DNA of 64,000 nucleotides from JAKACA01 sp050008715 (lineage in GTDB: Bacteria > Actinomycetota > Acidimicrobiia > Acidimicrobiales > Bog-793). The DNA is taken from positions 1 through 64,000 of the forward strand of contig JBEKMC010000017.1 of the NCBI GenBank assembly GCA_050008715.1. The letters are read 5' to 3'. Numbering within the stretch: the stretch's first letter is position 1; every line of letters starts with the position of its first letter. A program made the translations under genes and the position numbers. Below are positions 24,063-32,263 of the stretch, piece after piece. The notes under the pieces were generated by a model. That model had not been told where the DNA came from. It did no database searches and worked only from the letters and a program-made list of their open reading frames with translations.

Positions 24063-24128
24063 CCACCGACTGTGACCGGTGGATCGCCGGCACGCAAGAT
24101 CGTCCGGTCCGGCTGTGATCGGGCCGGT

Positions 24129-24809
24129 TCAGTCGGGCGGCCCGAAAAGGCGGTCGCCGGCGTCCCCGAGCCCCGGCACGATGTAGGCCTGGTCGTTCAG
24201 CTCCAAGTCGACGGCTGCGCAGGCGACTCGTACCTGCGGGTGAACGGAATGGAAGTACTGCAGCCCGGGAACCGAGGCGATCAAGCAGAGGGCCGTGATG
24301 TCCGTGGCGCCCCGGTCGGCCACGAGCGAGCACACCTGCGCGAGCGAGCCGCCCGTGGCGAGCATGGGATCGCAGACGACGACCCGGCGCTCCGCAAGGT
24401 CGCTCGGCAGCCGGTTCAAGTAGACGTTCGACTGATGCGTGACTTCGTCCCGGCGGAGACCGACATGGGCCACGCGCGTGAGTGGGAGCAGTTCCTGGAT
24501 GGACTGCACCATGCCGAGGCCGGCCCGTAGCACGGGCACGAGCAGGACGGTCTCAGCAATTCGAGGAAACCGCACCCCGGCCGTGACGGGCGTGTCGATC
24601 TCCGCCTCGGTCATCTGGAGATCGCGTAACGTCTCGTAGGCGACGAAGGCCGACACCTCCGAGACCAGCTGGCGGAACACGTTGCTGGGCGTCAGAACGT
24701 CTCGTAGCAGGGTGACACGATCGGTGACCGCCGGGTGGTCCACGAGGAGAACGCCTGGGTAGGCGGCCGCGGCCGCCGGGAGCGGGTGGGGGAGCTGGTG
24801 TTGAACCAT
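24129..24809 (-). CDS. upp: uracil phosphoribosyltransferase
   Basis: Salvage enzyme converting uracil and PRPP to UMP. The 226 residues carry the expected blocks: VDHPAVTDRVTLLRDVLTPSNVFRQLVSEVSAFVAYE, TVLLVPVLRAGLGMVQSIQELLP, HVGLRRDE, the PRPP loop VVVCDPMLATGGSL and the uracil-binding C-terminus DLELNDQAYIVPGLGDAGDRLFG. ATG at 24809. It shares an operon with the second phosphoribosyltransferase and is divergent from the FAD oxidase gene, with about 100 bp between start codons. Confidence 0.96.
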   Translation of the reverse strand: MVQHQLPHPLPAAAAAYPGVLLVDHPAVTDRVTLLRDVLTPSNVFRQLVSEVSAFVAYETLRDLQMTEAEIDTPVTAGVRFPRIAETVLLVPVLRAGLGMVQSIQELLPLTRVAHVGLRRDEVTHQSNVYLNRLPSDLAERRVVVCDPMLATGGSLAQVCSLVADRGATDITALCLIASVPGLQYFHSVHPQVRVACAAVDLELNDQAYIVPGLGDAGDRLFGPPD

Positions 24810-24908
24810 GGTTGGGTTTCTAGTCGCTTCCGTCGTCGTCGGTCGGGGAGATCACGTAGCGGACACCGCTGCATGCAAGCTGCAGCTCACGCGGAGCGTC
24901 TAGCAGCT

Positions 24909-26555
24909 GTGAAACGCCGCGAATTCATCCGTCTTGCCGGCGGTCTGATGGCCTCAGCCGCCACCGGCGCGACGGCGTCCGCCTGCTCGAGCCCGTCTGC
25001 GGAGAAGGGCTCGACCCTGCCCGACTCGAGCGTCGCCACCACGACAACGGCCGTCAGGGCGACGCAGCCGAGCACCTCGACGACGTCGATAGCCGCCCGG
25101 GCGCCGTCGCGACATGACTGGGCACGGCTCGGGCACTCCTTGGAGGGCGACCTCGTGCTGCCTTCGTCGCCGGACTATCTCACGAGCGCGCAGAGCTACA
25201 ACCCCGTGTTCGACGGAGCACGCCCCAAGGCGATCGCCTACGTCGCCTCGGCGGCTGACGTAGCCGCGTCGATCGCCTTCGGGCGCGAACACGACGTGCG
25301 GCTCTCGATCCGCTCGGGTGGCCACAGCTACGGCGGCTGGTCGACCGGCGACGGTCTTGTCGTGGACGTCACGCGGCTCGCCGCCGCCTCGGTGGACATG
25401 CCCGCCGGCGCTGCCTCGGTCGGGGCAGGGTGCCGGCTCGTGGACGTCTACGCGGCGCTGGCTCAGCATTCGGTGGCGATCCCCGGCGGATCGTGCCCGA
25501 CGGTGGGCATCGCCGGGCTGACGCTGGGCGGCGGTACCGGCGTCCTCGGCCGCCGGTTCGGCCTGACCTGCGACAACCTGCTCGAGGCCGACGTCGTGCT
25601 CGCGTCGGGAGACCTTGTAACTGCGAGCCCGTCGCAGCACAGCGACCTGTTCTGGGCGCTGCGTGGCGGGGGAGCGGGCAGTTTTGGCGTGGTGACCGGG
25701 TTCCGCTACGCCATCCATCCGATCGGCGACCTCGGGCTCTTCACGTTCGTGTGGCCCTGGACGGCCGCTGCTCGGGTCGTCGCCGCCTGGCAGGACTGGG
25801 CGCCGCTCGGGCCCGATGAGCTCTGGTCGAACTGCCTGCTGTTCGCCGGGCAGGCCACACCGTCTGGATACCTACCGGTGGCTCGTGTCACGGGGGTCTA
25901 CGCCGGTGCAGAAACGGCCCTCGACGCCGAGTTGCAGTCCTTCCTCGAGGCCGTCGGTGTGGCGCCATTCACGCGCTTTGTGGGCTCCGCCTCGTACTTC
26001 GACACGATGATGATCGAAGCGGGCTGCGAGGGCGACACGGTGGCCGAGTGCCACTTGCCGAGCAAAGAGACCGGCGGCCTGCTGACGCGGGCACCGTCTG
26101 CGGCCAAGTCTGACATCCTGACGGCCAGAGCGAGTCCGCCGGCCGTCGCCGCCATGATGGCGGCGGTCGAGGCTCGCCAGTCCTCGCCGATCCTTGCCGG
26201 CGGAGGGATTGCCCTCGACGCCATGGGAGGAGCGATCAGCCGGCTTGGTCCCGACGAGACTGCCTTCGTGCATCGAGACGCCCGCTGCACCGTGCAGTAC
26301 AGCGCCGGCTGGGGTGACGGGGCACCGGCATCGACGATCGGCGCCAACCGCCGCTGGCTGCGATCGTCGTGGGAGTCGATGCGCCCGTACGTGAGCGGCC
26401 AGGCCTATCAGAACTACGCCGACCCGGCGCTGTCGGACTGGCCGGTGGCGTACTACGGCTCCAACCTGGACCGGCTCGAGCAGGTGAAGGCCGCCTACGA
26501 CCCGGACAATTTCTTTCGATTCCCCCAGTCGGTGCCGCTGCCGGCGACGCGATGA
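24909..26555 (+). CDS. Tat-exported berberine-bridge-type FAD oxidoreductase
   Basis: A 548-residue enzyme. GTG at 24909 places a twin-arginine signal (KRREFIRLAGG) at residues 2-12, followed by ASACSS, a possible lipobox cysteine, and a Ser/Thr-rich linker. The FAD_binding_4 domain contains SIRSGGHSYGGW, whose histidine normally binds FAD covalently, and GGSCPTVGIAGLTLGGGTG, whose cysteine is the second covalent site of bicovalent BBE-like enzymes. The C-terminal BBE motif is YQNYADPALSDWPVAYYGSNLDRLEQVKAAYDPDNFFRFPQSVP. Such oxidases act on sugars, alcohols or alkaloid-like substrates outside the cell; the substrate here is unknown. Confidence 0.88.
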   Translation: MKRREFIRLAGGLMASAATGATASACSSPSAEKGSTLPDSSVATTTTAVRATQPSTSTTSIAARAPSRHDWARLGHSLEGDLVLPSSPDYLTSAQSYNPVFDGARPKAIAYVASAADVAASIAFGREHDVRLSIRSGGHSYGGWSTGDGLVVDVTRLAAASVDMPAGAASVGAGCRLVDVYAALAQHSVAIPGGSCPTVGIAGLTLGGGTGVLGRRFGLTCDNLLEADVVLASGDLVTASPSQHSDLFWALRGGGAGSFGVVTGFRYAIHPIGDLGLFTFVWPWTAAARVVAAWQDWAPLGPDELWSNCLLFAGQATPSGYLPVARVTGVYAGAETALDAELQSFLEAVGVAPFTRFVGSASYFDTMMIEAGCEGDTVAECHLPSKETGGLLTRAPSAAKSDILTARASPPAVAAMMAAVEARQSSPILAGGGIALDAMGGAISRLGPDETAFVHRDARCTVQYSAGWGDGAPASTIGANRRWLRSSWESMRPYVSGQAYQNYADPALSDWPVAYYGSNLDRLEQVKAAYDPDNFFRFPQSVPLPATR

Positions 26556-26567
26556 AGACGCCGGGGG

Positions 26568-27641
26568 CTACTCCAGCACGCGAACGCAGAGGACCGGCGG
26601 CAACCCGGACGACACGAGCCTCCACTCTTCGCCCTGGTCGAGAGAGGCGAACAGCTGGCCGGCCCGCGTGCCGAACACGAGTGGGTACGGCGACGTGTGC
26701 CCGCTCGTGAACGCGTCGGAGACGACCGTCATGTGGGCGTTCCCTGACGGGAGGCCATCCCCGAGCATGACCCAGCGCTTGCCGGCGTCAGTCGTCCGGT
26801 AGACGCGGGGGCGTCCCTCGGGACCGCAGGGAAACCACTCGGACTCGAGTGGGAACACATATGCGGTGTTCGGTTCCACGACGTGCCCGACGACGGCAAA
26901 GCCGAAATCGGAGGGGAGGCCACCGGGCTCGCCCCTCTGGCCGATGCGCGCCCAACTGTCGCCGGCGTCCTCGGAGTGGTACGTACCCGTATCGGTCTGG
27001 GCGAAGACCGAGTCCGGGTTGGCCGCGTCGAGCGCGAGCTTGTAGATCTGGCGACGGGGCCCCCGCCATTCGTCGCCTGGATGCATTGCAATGCCGCCGT
27101 TCTTGGCTTTCCAGCTCTCCCCAGCGTCGTCGGAGCGGTAGATGCCTCCGCTCGTGATGGCGACCGTCAACCGTCCGGGCCGCTCAGCGTGCGTGAGGAT
27201 GGTGTGCAGGCGGTCACCCGGTGACTCCCACCCGGCCCGATCGTCAAGATCCCAGAGGGTGCGCACGAGCTCGAACCCGACGCCATCGGTGGAGCGGAAC
27301 AGCGCAGCGGGCTCCGTGGCGGCGAGGATCGGTTGCGTGCCGTCCGACGCCGGCGTGCTCCAGTCCGGTTGCAGCTGGCACACCCTCGCGAGCGTCGCCC
27401 CGTCGTCGGCCGGGAGCTCGATTGTGGTCGCCCCCGGATTGCTCCAGCTTTGGCCGTCGTCGTCGGTGACCCTCAGTGCGGAAGCGCCGCTCGGATCCAC
27501 CGTGGCAACGTAGTAGCGCGGGCCGACCTGCAAGAACGCCGGCACGCGGCAGCCTTTGAAGTACGGGCCGTCGGCGACGCCGTCACTGACCAGGAAGAGC
27601 CCGAGCGTCGTGCCGACCGCAACGGGCAGGTGGTCGGTCAT
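26568..27641 (-). CDS. BNR/sialidase-like beta-propeller protein
   Basis: A 357-residue protein of repeated BNR-type blades with Asp-box-like motifs: RVTDDDGQSWSNPG, GIYRSDDAGESWKAKNGG, GTYHSEDAGDSWARIGQ, RVYRTTDAGKRWVMLGDGLP, LFASLDQGEEWRLVSSGLP. Proteins with this architecture are usually annotated as exo-alpha-sialidase or photosystem II assembly factor-like, but without catalytic Tyr/Glu/Arg evidence they are best called propellers. ATG at 27641; no signal peptide is visible, so it is probably cytoplasmic. Convergent with the FAD oxidase gene (12 bp apart). Confidence 0.8.
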   Translation of the reverse strand: MTDHLPVAVGTTLGLFLVSDGVADGPYFKGCRVPAFLQVGPRYYVATVDPSGASALRVTDDDGQSWSNPGATTIELPADDGATLARVCQLQPDWSTPASDGTQPILAATEPAALFRSTDGVGFELVRTLWDLDDRAGWESPGDRLHTILTHAERPGRLTVAITSGGIYRSDDAGESWKAKNGGIAMHPGDEWRGPRRQIYKLALDAANPDSVFAQTDTGTYHSEDAGDSWARIGQRGEPGGLPSDFGFAVVGHVVEPNTAYVFPLESEWFPCGPEGRPRVYRTTDAGKRWVMLGDGLPSGNAHMTVVSDAFTSGHTSPYPLVFGTRAGQLFASLDQGEEWRLVSSGLPPVLCVRVLE

Positions 27642-27694
27642 ACGGGCCCGGAAGCTCGACCGCTCTAACTCCACTCCACCTGCTCCTCCACGGG

Positions 27695-27723
27695 TACCGC
27701 CCTGTCTCCTACCGCCTGTCTCC
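27695..27723. repeat. short tandem duplication
   Basis: TACCGCCCTGTCTCC (27695-27709) followed by TACCGCCTGTCTCC (27710-27723), differing by one C. It lies in the 237-bp divergent region between the propeller gene and the riboflavin kinase gene. The rest of that region shows no other clear signal. Confidence 0.6.
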
Positions 27724-27878
27724 GATGCGAGGGAGGCGGTTCACTTGTGCACACCCTGCATGACGAGGATATCGACCGGAGCACCCGACGTGGCGGATGG
27801 CGTCTGGTCGTACCGTCGCGCTGCCCTGGCAATCGCTCGGGCAGGATTCCGGTCGATGCGACCGGTAACGTGCGCAAC

Positions 27879-28271
27879 GTGTCGGAGGACGAGGAGATCG
27901 TGCTCGAAGGCGTCGTCGTCACGGGCGATCGACGCGGAAGGCTGCTCGGCTTCCCGACGGCCAACGTCGAGCTGCCGGCGGCAACGCAGCTGCCGGCAGA
28001 CGGCGTCTACGCGGGTTGGTTCGAGCGGCCCGGCGGCGAGCGGTACGTCGCCGCCGTGTCGGTCGGCACACGCCCGACCTATTACCGGGAGGGGGGCGGC
28101 CGGCTCGTCGAGGCCTACCTGCTGGACTTCGACGGTGACCTCTACGGCGAGCAGGTCCGCGTGGGTGTCGGGGCGATGGTGAGGGGCCAGGGGCGTTTTG
28201 CCGGCAGCGAGGAGCTGATCGCCCAGATGCAGCGGGACGTCGACGCGGTTCGTACGCTCACCGGGCCGTGA
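27879..28271 (+). CDS. stand-alone riboflavin kinase
   Basis: About 130 residues forming only the flavokinase half of the usual bifunctional RibF. Motifs are EGVVVTGDRRGRLLGFPTANVEL (the GxPTAN nucleotide loop), LPADGVYAGWF, VGTRPTYYREGGGRLVEAYLLDFDGDLYGEQVRVGV and VRGQGRFAGSEELIAQMQRDV. It phosphorylates riboflavin to FMN. The N-terminal FMN adenylyltransferase domain of RibF is missing: upstream sequence in frame does not resemble it. GTG at 27879 or 27870 are equally plausible starts. It lies just after two flavin-related or exported genes and before tRNA-His. Confidence 0.88.
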   Translation: MSEDEEIVLEGVVVTGDRRGRLLGFPTANVELPAATQLPADGVYAGWFERPGGERYVAAVSVGTRPTYYREGGGRLVEAYLLDFDGDLYGEQVRVGVGAMVRGQGRFAGSEELIAQMQRDVDAVRTLTGP

Positions 28272-28390
28272 GCCCCGGCGAGTGTCCGACGGGCAGCTCG
28301 GATGCCTTCTCCACGTGCGACCGATGTGCCATGCTGGAAGGGTCGTAACCGCTCGGCGCCTCGCGGGCGTCTGGTGGAGCCGGCTTCCTT

Positions 28391-28464
28391 GGTGGTCGTA
28401 GCTCAGTAGGTAGAGCGCCAGGTTGTGGTCCTGGAAGTCGGGGGTTCAAGTCCCCTCGGCCACC
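28391..28464 (+). tRNA. tRNA-His (GTG)
   Basis: Cloverleaf with anticodon loop TTGTGGT in stem CCAGG/CCTGG, T-arm GGGGGTTCAAGTCCCCT and D-arm AGCTCAGTAGGTAGAGC. The acceptor has eight pairs, 28391-28398 with 28457-28464, giving the extra G(-1)-C73 pair specific to tRNA-His. CCA is not encoded. Confidence 0.95.
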
Positions 28465-28538
28465 CGTCTGCGCGGTAGCCGCGTCGCGGTCGCCCGCCTC
28501 CAACAGCTGGCGCAGCGAGTAGTCTGGCTGTCCGCCAG

Positions 28539-28615
28539 GCGCCTCTAGCTCAATTTGGCAGAGCAACGGACTCTTAATCCGCAGGTTCTGGGTTCGAGTC
28601 CCAGGGGGCGCACCA
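28539..28615 (+). tRNA. tRNA-Lys (CTT)
   Basis: Acceptor GCGCCTC pairs with GGGGCGC, discriminator A, and CCA is encoded (28613-28615). The anticodon loop CTCTTAA gives CTT, decoding AAG. T-arm CTGGGTTCGAGTCCCAG. It lies 74 bp after tRNA-His, same strand. The pair 27-43 is an A-C mismatch. Confidence 0.94.
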
Positions 28616-28704
28616 GGTCAGGGAGCCCACAGATTGAACCGCCCGTACTCCTCCCGAGTGTGCTTCACTGGTCGAGCACAGCAGGCGGCGGCGGGAGTCG
28701 CCTT

Positions 28705-28742
28705 GGAGAAGGGGAGCCGTAGCGGGATGGCTCCCCTTCTCC
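28705..28742 (+). terminator. strong hairpin after the tRNA pair
   Basis: GGAGAAGGGGAGCC / GGCTCCCCTTCTCC, a perfect 14-bp stem with a 10-nt loop, 90 nt past tRNA-Lys. No T run follows. It probably ends the tRNA-His/tRNA-Lys transcript. The surrounding 28616-29063 stretch (about 450 bp) holds nothing else I can support. Confidence 0.75.
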
Positions 28743-29063
28743 GCGTGCGACCATCGATCTGACAGGACGAGCAGAGAGGGGGCCGAGGGCACGGCTTCCA
28801 GGGGATCGCAGCACGTCCCGGTGCCGTCCCCTCGGCGCCCGAGACGCACGCTCCGTCGCCCCGCAGCCTGGTAAGGCCAAGAGTAGACCTCCGGACGTGA
28901 CAACGCCCCGGGCGACACGGGCTGACCTCGTAGCAGTTGCCGACCGTGCCCGGGAACCGGCACGTCGGCGGACCCCGGAGCCTTGTCACGCACTCGTCGG
29001 GATATCGTGCGGCATGGTGACGGGGGAATCTGCACCAGGTGCTTCGTCAGCGAGGCTGGCCCG

Positions 29064-30326
29064 TTGACGTCGCCAGGGCCGCACCGCCTCGCTGTCCGTC
29101 GGTCGATCGCCCTGATCGGGTGTGCGCTGGCATTTGGCTGCGTGCTTCCCATGTTGCGGGCCTTTCCCGCCGCGGCCGCCCCGAGACGCCCGCCGGCGAC
29201 GCAGGGGCGGTCCGTGCTCGCCGTCGGCGCCTCGCAACGGTCGAGCCTGCTCGCTGACGTCGGCGCGTCGCCAGCAAGCTGCGCGACGGAGGTGTCCGGC
29301 GTGAAGGTCGAAGACCCTCAGCCGGACTACGACATCGACAACACGATGGCGAACTACGCAAACAGCGGCAAGGGATGGACCGGGGGCGACGGCGGCCAGT
29401 CCATCCGGCTCCCGGACGGGAAGTTCGTCTGGCTCGAAGACGACGTCTACTTGGGGAAGGTCGTCGACGGCTCACGACCGAACAGCGTCTTCCTGCACAA
29501 CGCCGTAGTGATCGAGGATGGCGCGACGTTCAAGACGCTGCATGGTCCGACGGCCAAGCAGCCGACCGAATTCATGAACTACGTGCACCCGCCGGGGTAC
29601 TGGTATTGGAACGACGGCGCCGTCGTCAGCGGGAACACCCTGTTCGTCTCGTACTCCTCGTACTACTACCTCGGCAAGCCATCGGTGTTCGGGTTCGTGC
29701 GCACGGGCACGGTGCTCGTGGGTTTCTCGGCGACGAGCCTTCGTCTCCTGAGCGTCACGCCGTTGAGCAGGAAGCAGGGAATCCTGTGGGGCATCTCGAT
29801 GATGAACGCCGGCAAGTACACCTACATCTACGGCACGCGAAACCAGAACAAGGGCCTCACGGAGATGAACTACATGTACGTCGCCAGGGTGCCAATGGGT
29901 CGCCTGATCGGCACATGGCAGTACTTCAACGGGTCGCACTGGGCCCTGGAGGCCGCCAAGGCGCGGCCGGTGACCACCGAGGCCGCGTCGGAGTACAGCG
30001 TGTCGCAGCTCGGGAACGCCTATGTCCTCACGACCATGGAGGACAGCTTCGACAGCAGCAATCTGATGGTGTATTTCTCCTGCAGCCCGACCGGGCCCTT
30101 TGTCGCAGGAAGGCTCGTCTACGTGACGACCGGGCACGGCGGCGTCTACGGGACCGATGGGATTCCGGGTGTCTACACCTACGGCGCGTCTGCCCACCCC
30201 GAGCTCGCCGGACGGGACAAGGTCATCATCTCCTACGACGTCAACAGCACGGACTGGGGAATCCTGAACGAGAACGTCAACATCGTGAGGCCGCGCTTCG
30301 TGGTGGCGACGATCAAATTCGGATAG
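29064..30326 (+). CDS. secreted DUF5005/DUF4185-like propeller protein
   Basis: About 420 residues from a TTG at 29064 (a longer TTG start at 28983 is possible). RRSIALIGCALAFGCVLPML is a signal peptide, ending near AAAAPR. The body has YANSGKGWTGGDGGQSIRLP, DGKFVWLEDDVYLG, FLHNAVVIEDG, YWYWNDGAVVSGNTLFV, GISMMNAGKYTYIYGTRN, YMYVARVPMG and a final HPELAGRDKVIISYDVN. This blade pattern matches DUF5005-type putative five-bladed propellers related to glycoside hydrolase-like proteins. No catalytic residue can be assigned with confidence. It is convergent with another exported protein gene, and the three genes 29064-32113 together form an exported cluster. Confidence 0.75.
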   Translation: MTSPGPHRLAVRRSIALIGCALAFGCVLPMLRAFPAAAAPRRPPATQGRSVLAVGASQRSSLLADVGASPASCATEVSGVKVEDPQPDYDIDNTMANYANSGKGWTGGDGGQSIRLPDGKFVWLEDDVYLGKVVDGSRPNSVFLHNAVVIEDGATFKTLHGPTAKQPTEFMNYVHPPGYWYWNDGAVVSGNTLFVSYSSYYYLGKPSVFGFVRTGTVLVGFSATSLRLLSVTPLSRKQGILWGISMMNAGKYTYIYGTRNQNKGLTEMNYMYVARVPMGRLIGTWQYFNGSHWALEAAKARPVTTEAASEYSVSQLGNAYVLTTMEDSFDSSNLMVYFSCSPTGPFVAGRLVYVTTGHGGVYGTDGIPGVYTYGASAHPELAGRDKVIISYDVNSTDWGILNENVNIVRPRFVVATIKFG

Positions 30327-30355
30327 GTCCGTTCAGGTCGGCGCCGGTTGACGGA

Positions 30356-31249
30356 TTACTTCACGACGATCGTGTACGTCCGGTTGCCGGCGTCGGCGTG
30401 GACAGCCTTGTCGCTCACGTGGAGGACGACCTTGTAGGTCCCGGCCTTCGTCGGCTTGCCGTAGAACTCGGCGTCTTGGCCGGTGGCGGCGAACTTCACG
30501 CCTGGGGGAAGAGCGCCGGAGCCGATCTTCCACGTGGGCGCACCGTTGGAGTCCTGGGCTGCCATTTCGACGAAGAAGCTCTTGCCGACCGTCGCGGTCG
30601 GCACCGTCGCCGGAAGCACGACGATGCCGACACCGAGCCCCCAGATCTTCGTCCAGGGAGTTGACTCGTCACCTGAGTCGGACGAGTAGTGGCCGCCGAC
30701 GATGCCGCCGTTGCCGGCGTTCGCCACGTCGTCCTTGTACACGCTCGCCTTGCCGTTGATCGTGACGGTGACCGTCGGGCCGGGATTGCAGCTCTCCGAA
30801 CCGTCGAAGTTGTTCCCATCGGTGCTCGTGAACACGTCGATCCTGCCGGGGCCGAGCTTGTAGGGGTACTTGAACGGCGACGTCCCCCACAGGTTGATGG
30901 CGCTCCCGCAGCCGTGGACGCTCACTTTGCTGATGGTGATGGTCGTGCTGCCCGTGTTGTCAATGCGGATGGCCGAGGTATCCGGGTCATCGTCCTTCTT
31001 CGGATTGCCGACACTCGTGCTGCCGATGAAGTTCAGGTGGGCTGCGCCGAGCCATGGCTGGGTGAACCGCGGGTTCGTGAGCTTCGTCGCATAGCAGATG
31101 GTGGGACTCGGGCAGTCGGCGTAGCCCGTGTAGACGACGAACTTCGGTGTGGCGGCCGCCGGTGTCCGGGGTATCGCTTTCGGGGCGGCCGAAGCCGGCA
31201 CCATGACGAGGAGAACCGCCAACAGAGCTCCCGCACAGCCAATCAGCAT
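30356..31249 (-). CDS. secreted protein with C-terminal putative-Ig domain
   Basis: A 297-residue exported protein: MLIGCAGALLAVLLVMVPASAAPKA is a clear signal peptide from ATG at 31249. The central region is Gly/Thr/Asn-rich with FIGSTSVGNPKKDDD, DNTGSTTITISKVSVHGCG and the lone aromatic INLWGTSPFKYPYKLGPG. The C-terminal 85 residues look like a cadherin-like/He_PIG domain: ATVPTATVGKSFFVEMAAQD, PTWKIGSGALPPGVKF, GKPTKAGTYKVVLHVSD. The latter family is common in bacterial surface proteins. The middle region is unrecognised. The collagen-like gene lies 97 bp further upstream on the same strand. Confidence 0.75.
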   Translation of the reverse strand: MLIGCAGALLAVLLVMVPASAAPKAIPRTPAAATPKFVVYTGYADCPSPTICYATKLTNPRFTQPWLGAAHLNFIGSTSVGNPKKDDDPDTSAIRIDNTGSTTITISKVSVHGCGSAINLWGTSPFKYPYKLGPGRIDVFTSTDGNNFDGSESCNPGPTVTVTINGKASVYKDDVANAGNGGIVGGHYSSDSGDESTPWTKIWGLGVGIVVLPATVPTATVGKSFFVEMAAQDSNGAPTWKIGSGALPPGVKFAATGQDAEFYGKPTKAGTYKVVLHVSDKAVHADAGNRTYTIVVK

Positions 31250-31345
31250 GCGTCGCAATGGTCCGAACCTTTCGTAGACGGGACAACAGCGTGGCATTCC
31301 GGTTGGGTGTCGTCAACGACGCGCCGAGGCCGGCGGCGCCTGGCG

Positions 31346-32113
31346 TCAGCTCTCGATATCGAGACTCGCGGTCTGCACGGCGGTGATGCTGACCGTGAGG
31401 GCGAAGGTGTTCCCCGTGTTGCCCGCGCCCACACACTCGAGAAAAGCTCGACTCACCGCCGGGATCGTCCCGGCCACGGTCAGCGCCATGGCTGCATAAT
31501 TCTCCGGGGTGCTCGTGGGCCCGAGGAGCCCGGCGTCGACACTGTCGGTCTGCGTGCCGAGTTTGAGCTGGCACTCCACAAGGTCGGAGGCGTTGCTCAC
31601 GCTGATGTCCTCGAGGGACAGGTCAGCGTTCACGACGTAGGTGCCGGCATTCAGCAGCAGCGAGGCCACCGTGCCGAGCGTCCCAGGGATATGGGCCTCC
31701 GAGGCGGACAGGTAGAACCCGCTGCTGGGACCGGCTGGGCCGACCGGCCCGGTGCCTCCCGTTGCCCCGGTTGCTCCCGTTGCCCCGGTGGCTCCCGGTG
31801 CTCCGCGACGACCTGTCGCTCCCCGGGGACCCGTCTCATCCCACGACACTGACGAGGATCCGCTCGGGCAGGCGTGTGGTGTCTTGCCGACGTTCGAGAG
31901 AATTCCGTTCCGGAGGCACGCATGGAAGACCGTGGCAGCAGCTCTCGGACTCGGGACTGCTGCGATCGCCGATGTCACGCCGGCGGTGACGACCACGCCG
32001 ACAACGAGGGCAGCGACCAGTGGACGGCTGGCTCGGGATTTGAGGTTGGCGTGTCTCCGTGTCGCTCGCGTGAGCTCCGGGTGTCCGGCGTTGCTACCGG
32101 TCTGCGATCTCAT
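31346..32113 (-). CDS. exported collagen-like repeat protein
   Basis: A 255-residue protein from ATG at 32113 (AGGAAAGGG upstream). A membrane segment PLVAALVVGVVVTAGVTSAIA (about residues 30-50) acts as a signal anchor. Residues about 92-130 are a collagen-like Gly-X-Y run (GPRGATGRRGAPGATGATG..., ending GPVGPAGP). A C-terminal beta-type domain of about 125 residues follows (FYLSASEAHIPGTLGTVAS, AGTYVVNADLSLEDIS), similar in layout to collagen-like proteins with a jelly-roll/TNF-like head. It likely forms trimers on the cell surface. Probably an operon with the Ig-domain gene. Confidence 0.82.
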   Translation of the reverse strand: MRSQTGSNAGHPELTRATRRHANLKSRASRPLVAALVVGVVVTAGVTSAIAAVPSPRAAATVFHACLRNGILSNVGKTPHACPSGSSSVSWDETGPRGATGRRGAPGATGATGATGATGGTGPVGPAGPSSGFYLSASEAHIPGTLGTVASLLLNAGTYVVNADLSLEDISVSNASDLVECQLKLGTQTDSVDAGLLGPTSTPENYAAMALTVAGTIPAVSRAFLECVGAGNTGNTFALTVSITAVQTASLDIES

Positions 32114-32263
32114 TCTTGCCCTTTCCTCGTGCGTTCGAGACGTGCCAGCGTCGACGTTCACGACGACTGCGTGCTCACGGTACGAGTCGGGTCGACCGTT
32201 CGAACCCGGGATATCCCTAGTTTCTTCCGGAGATTCCGATCGGGCAGCAACCTGGAGGCATGT

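Noticed and set aside
28574..29152. Minus-strand frame across tRNA-Lys and the following gap
   Set aside because: Runs through a tRNA gene and a hairpin, with no motif; non-coding.
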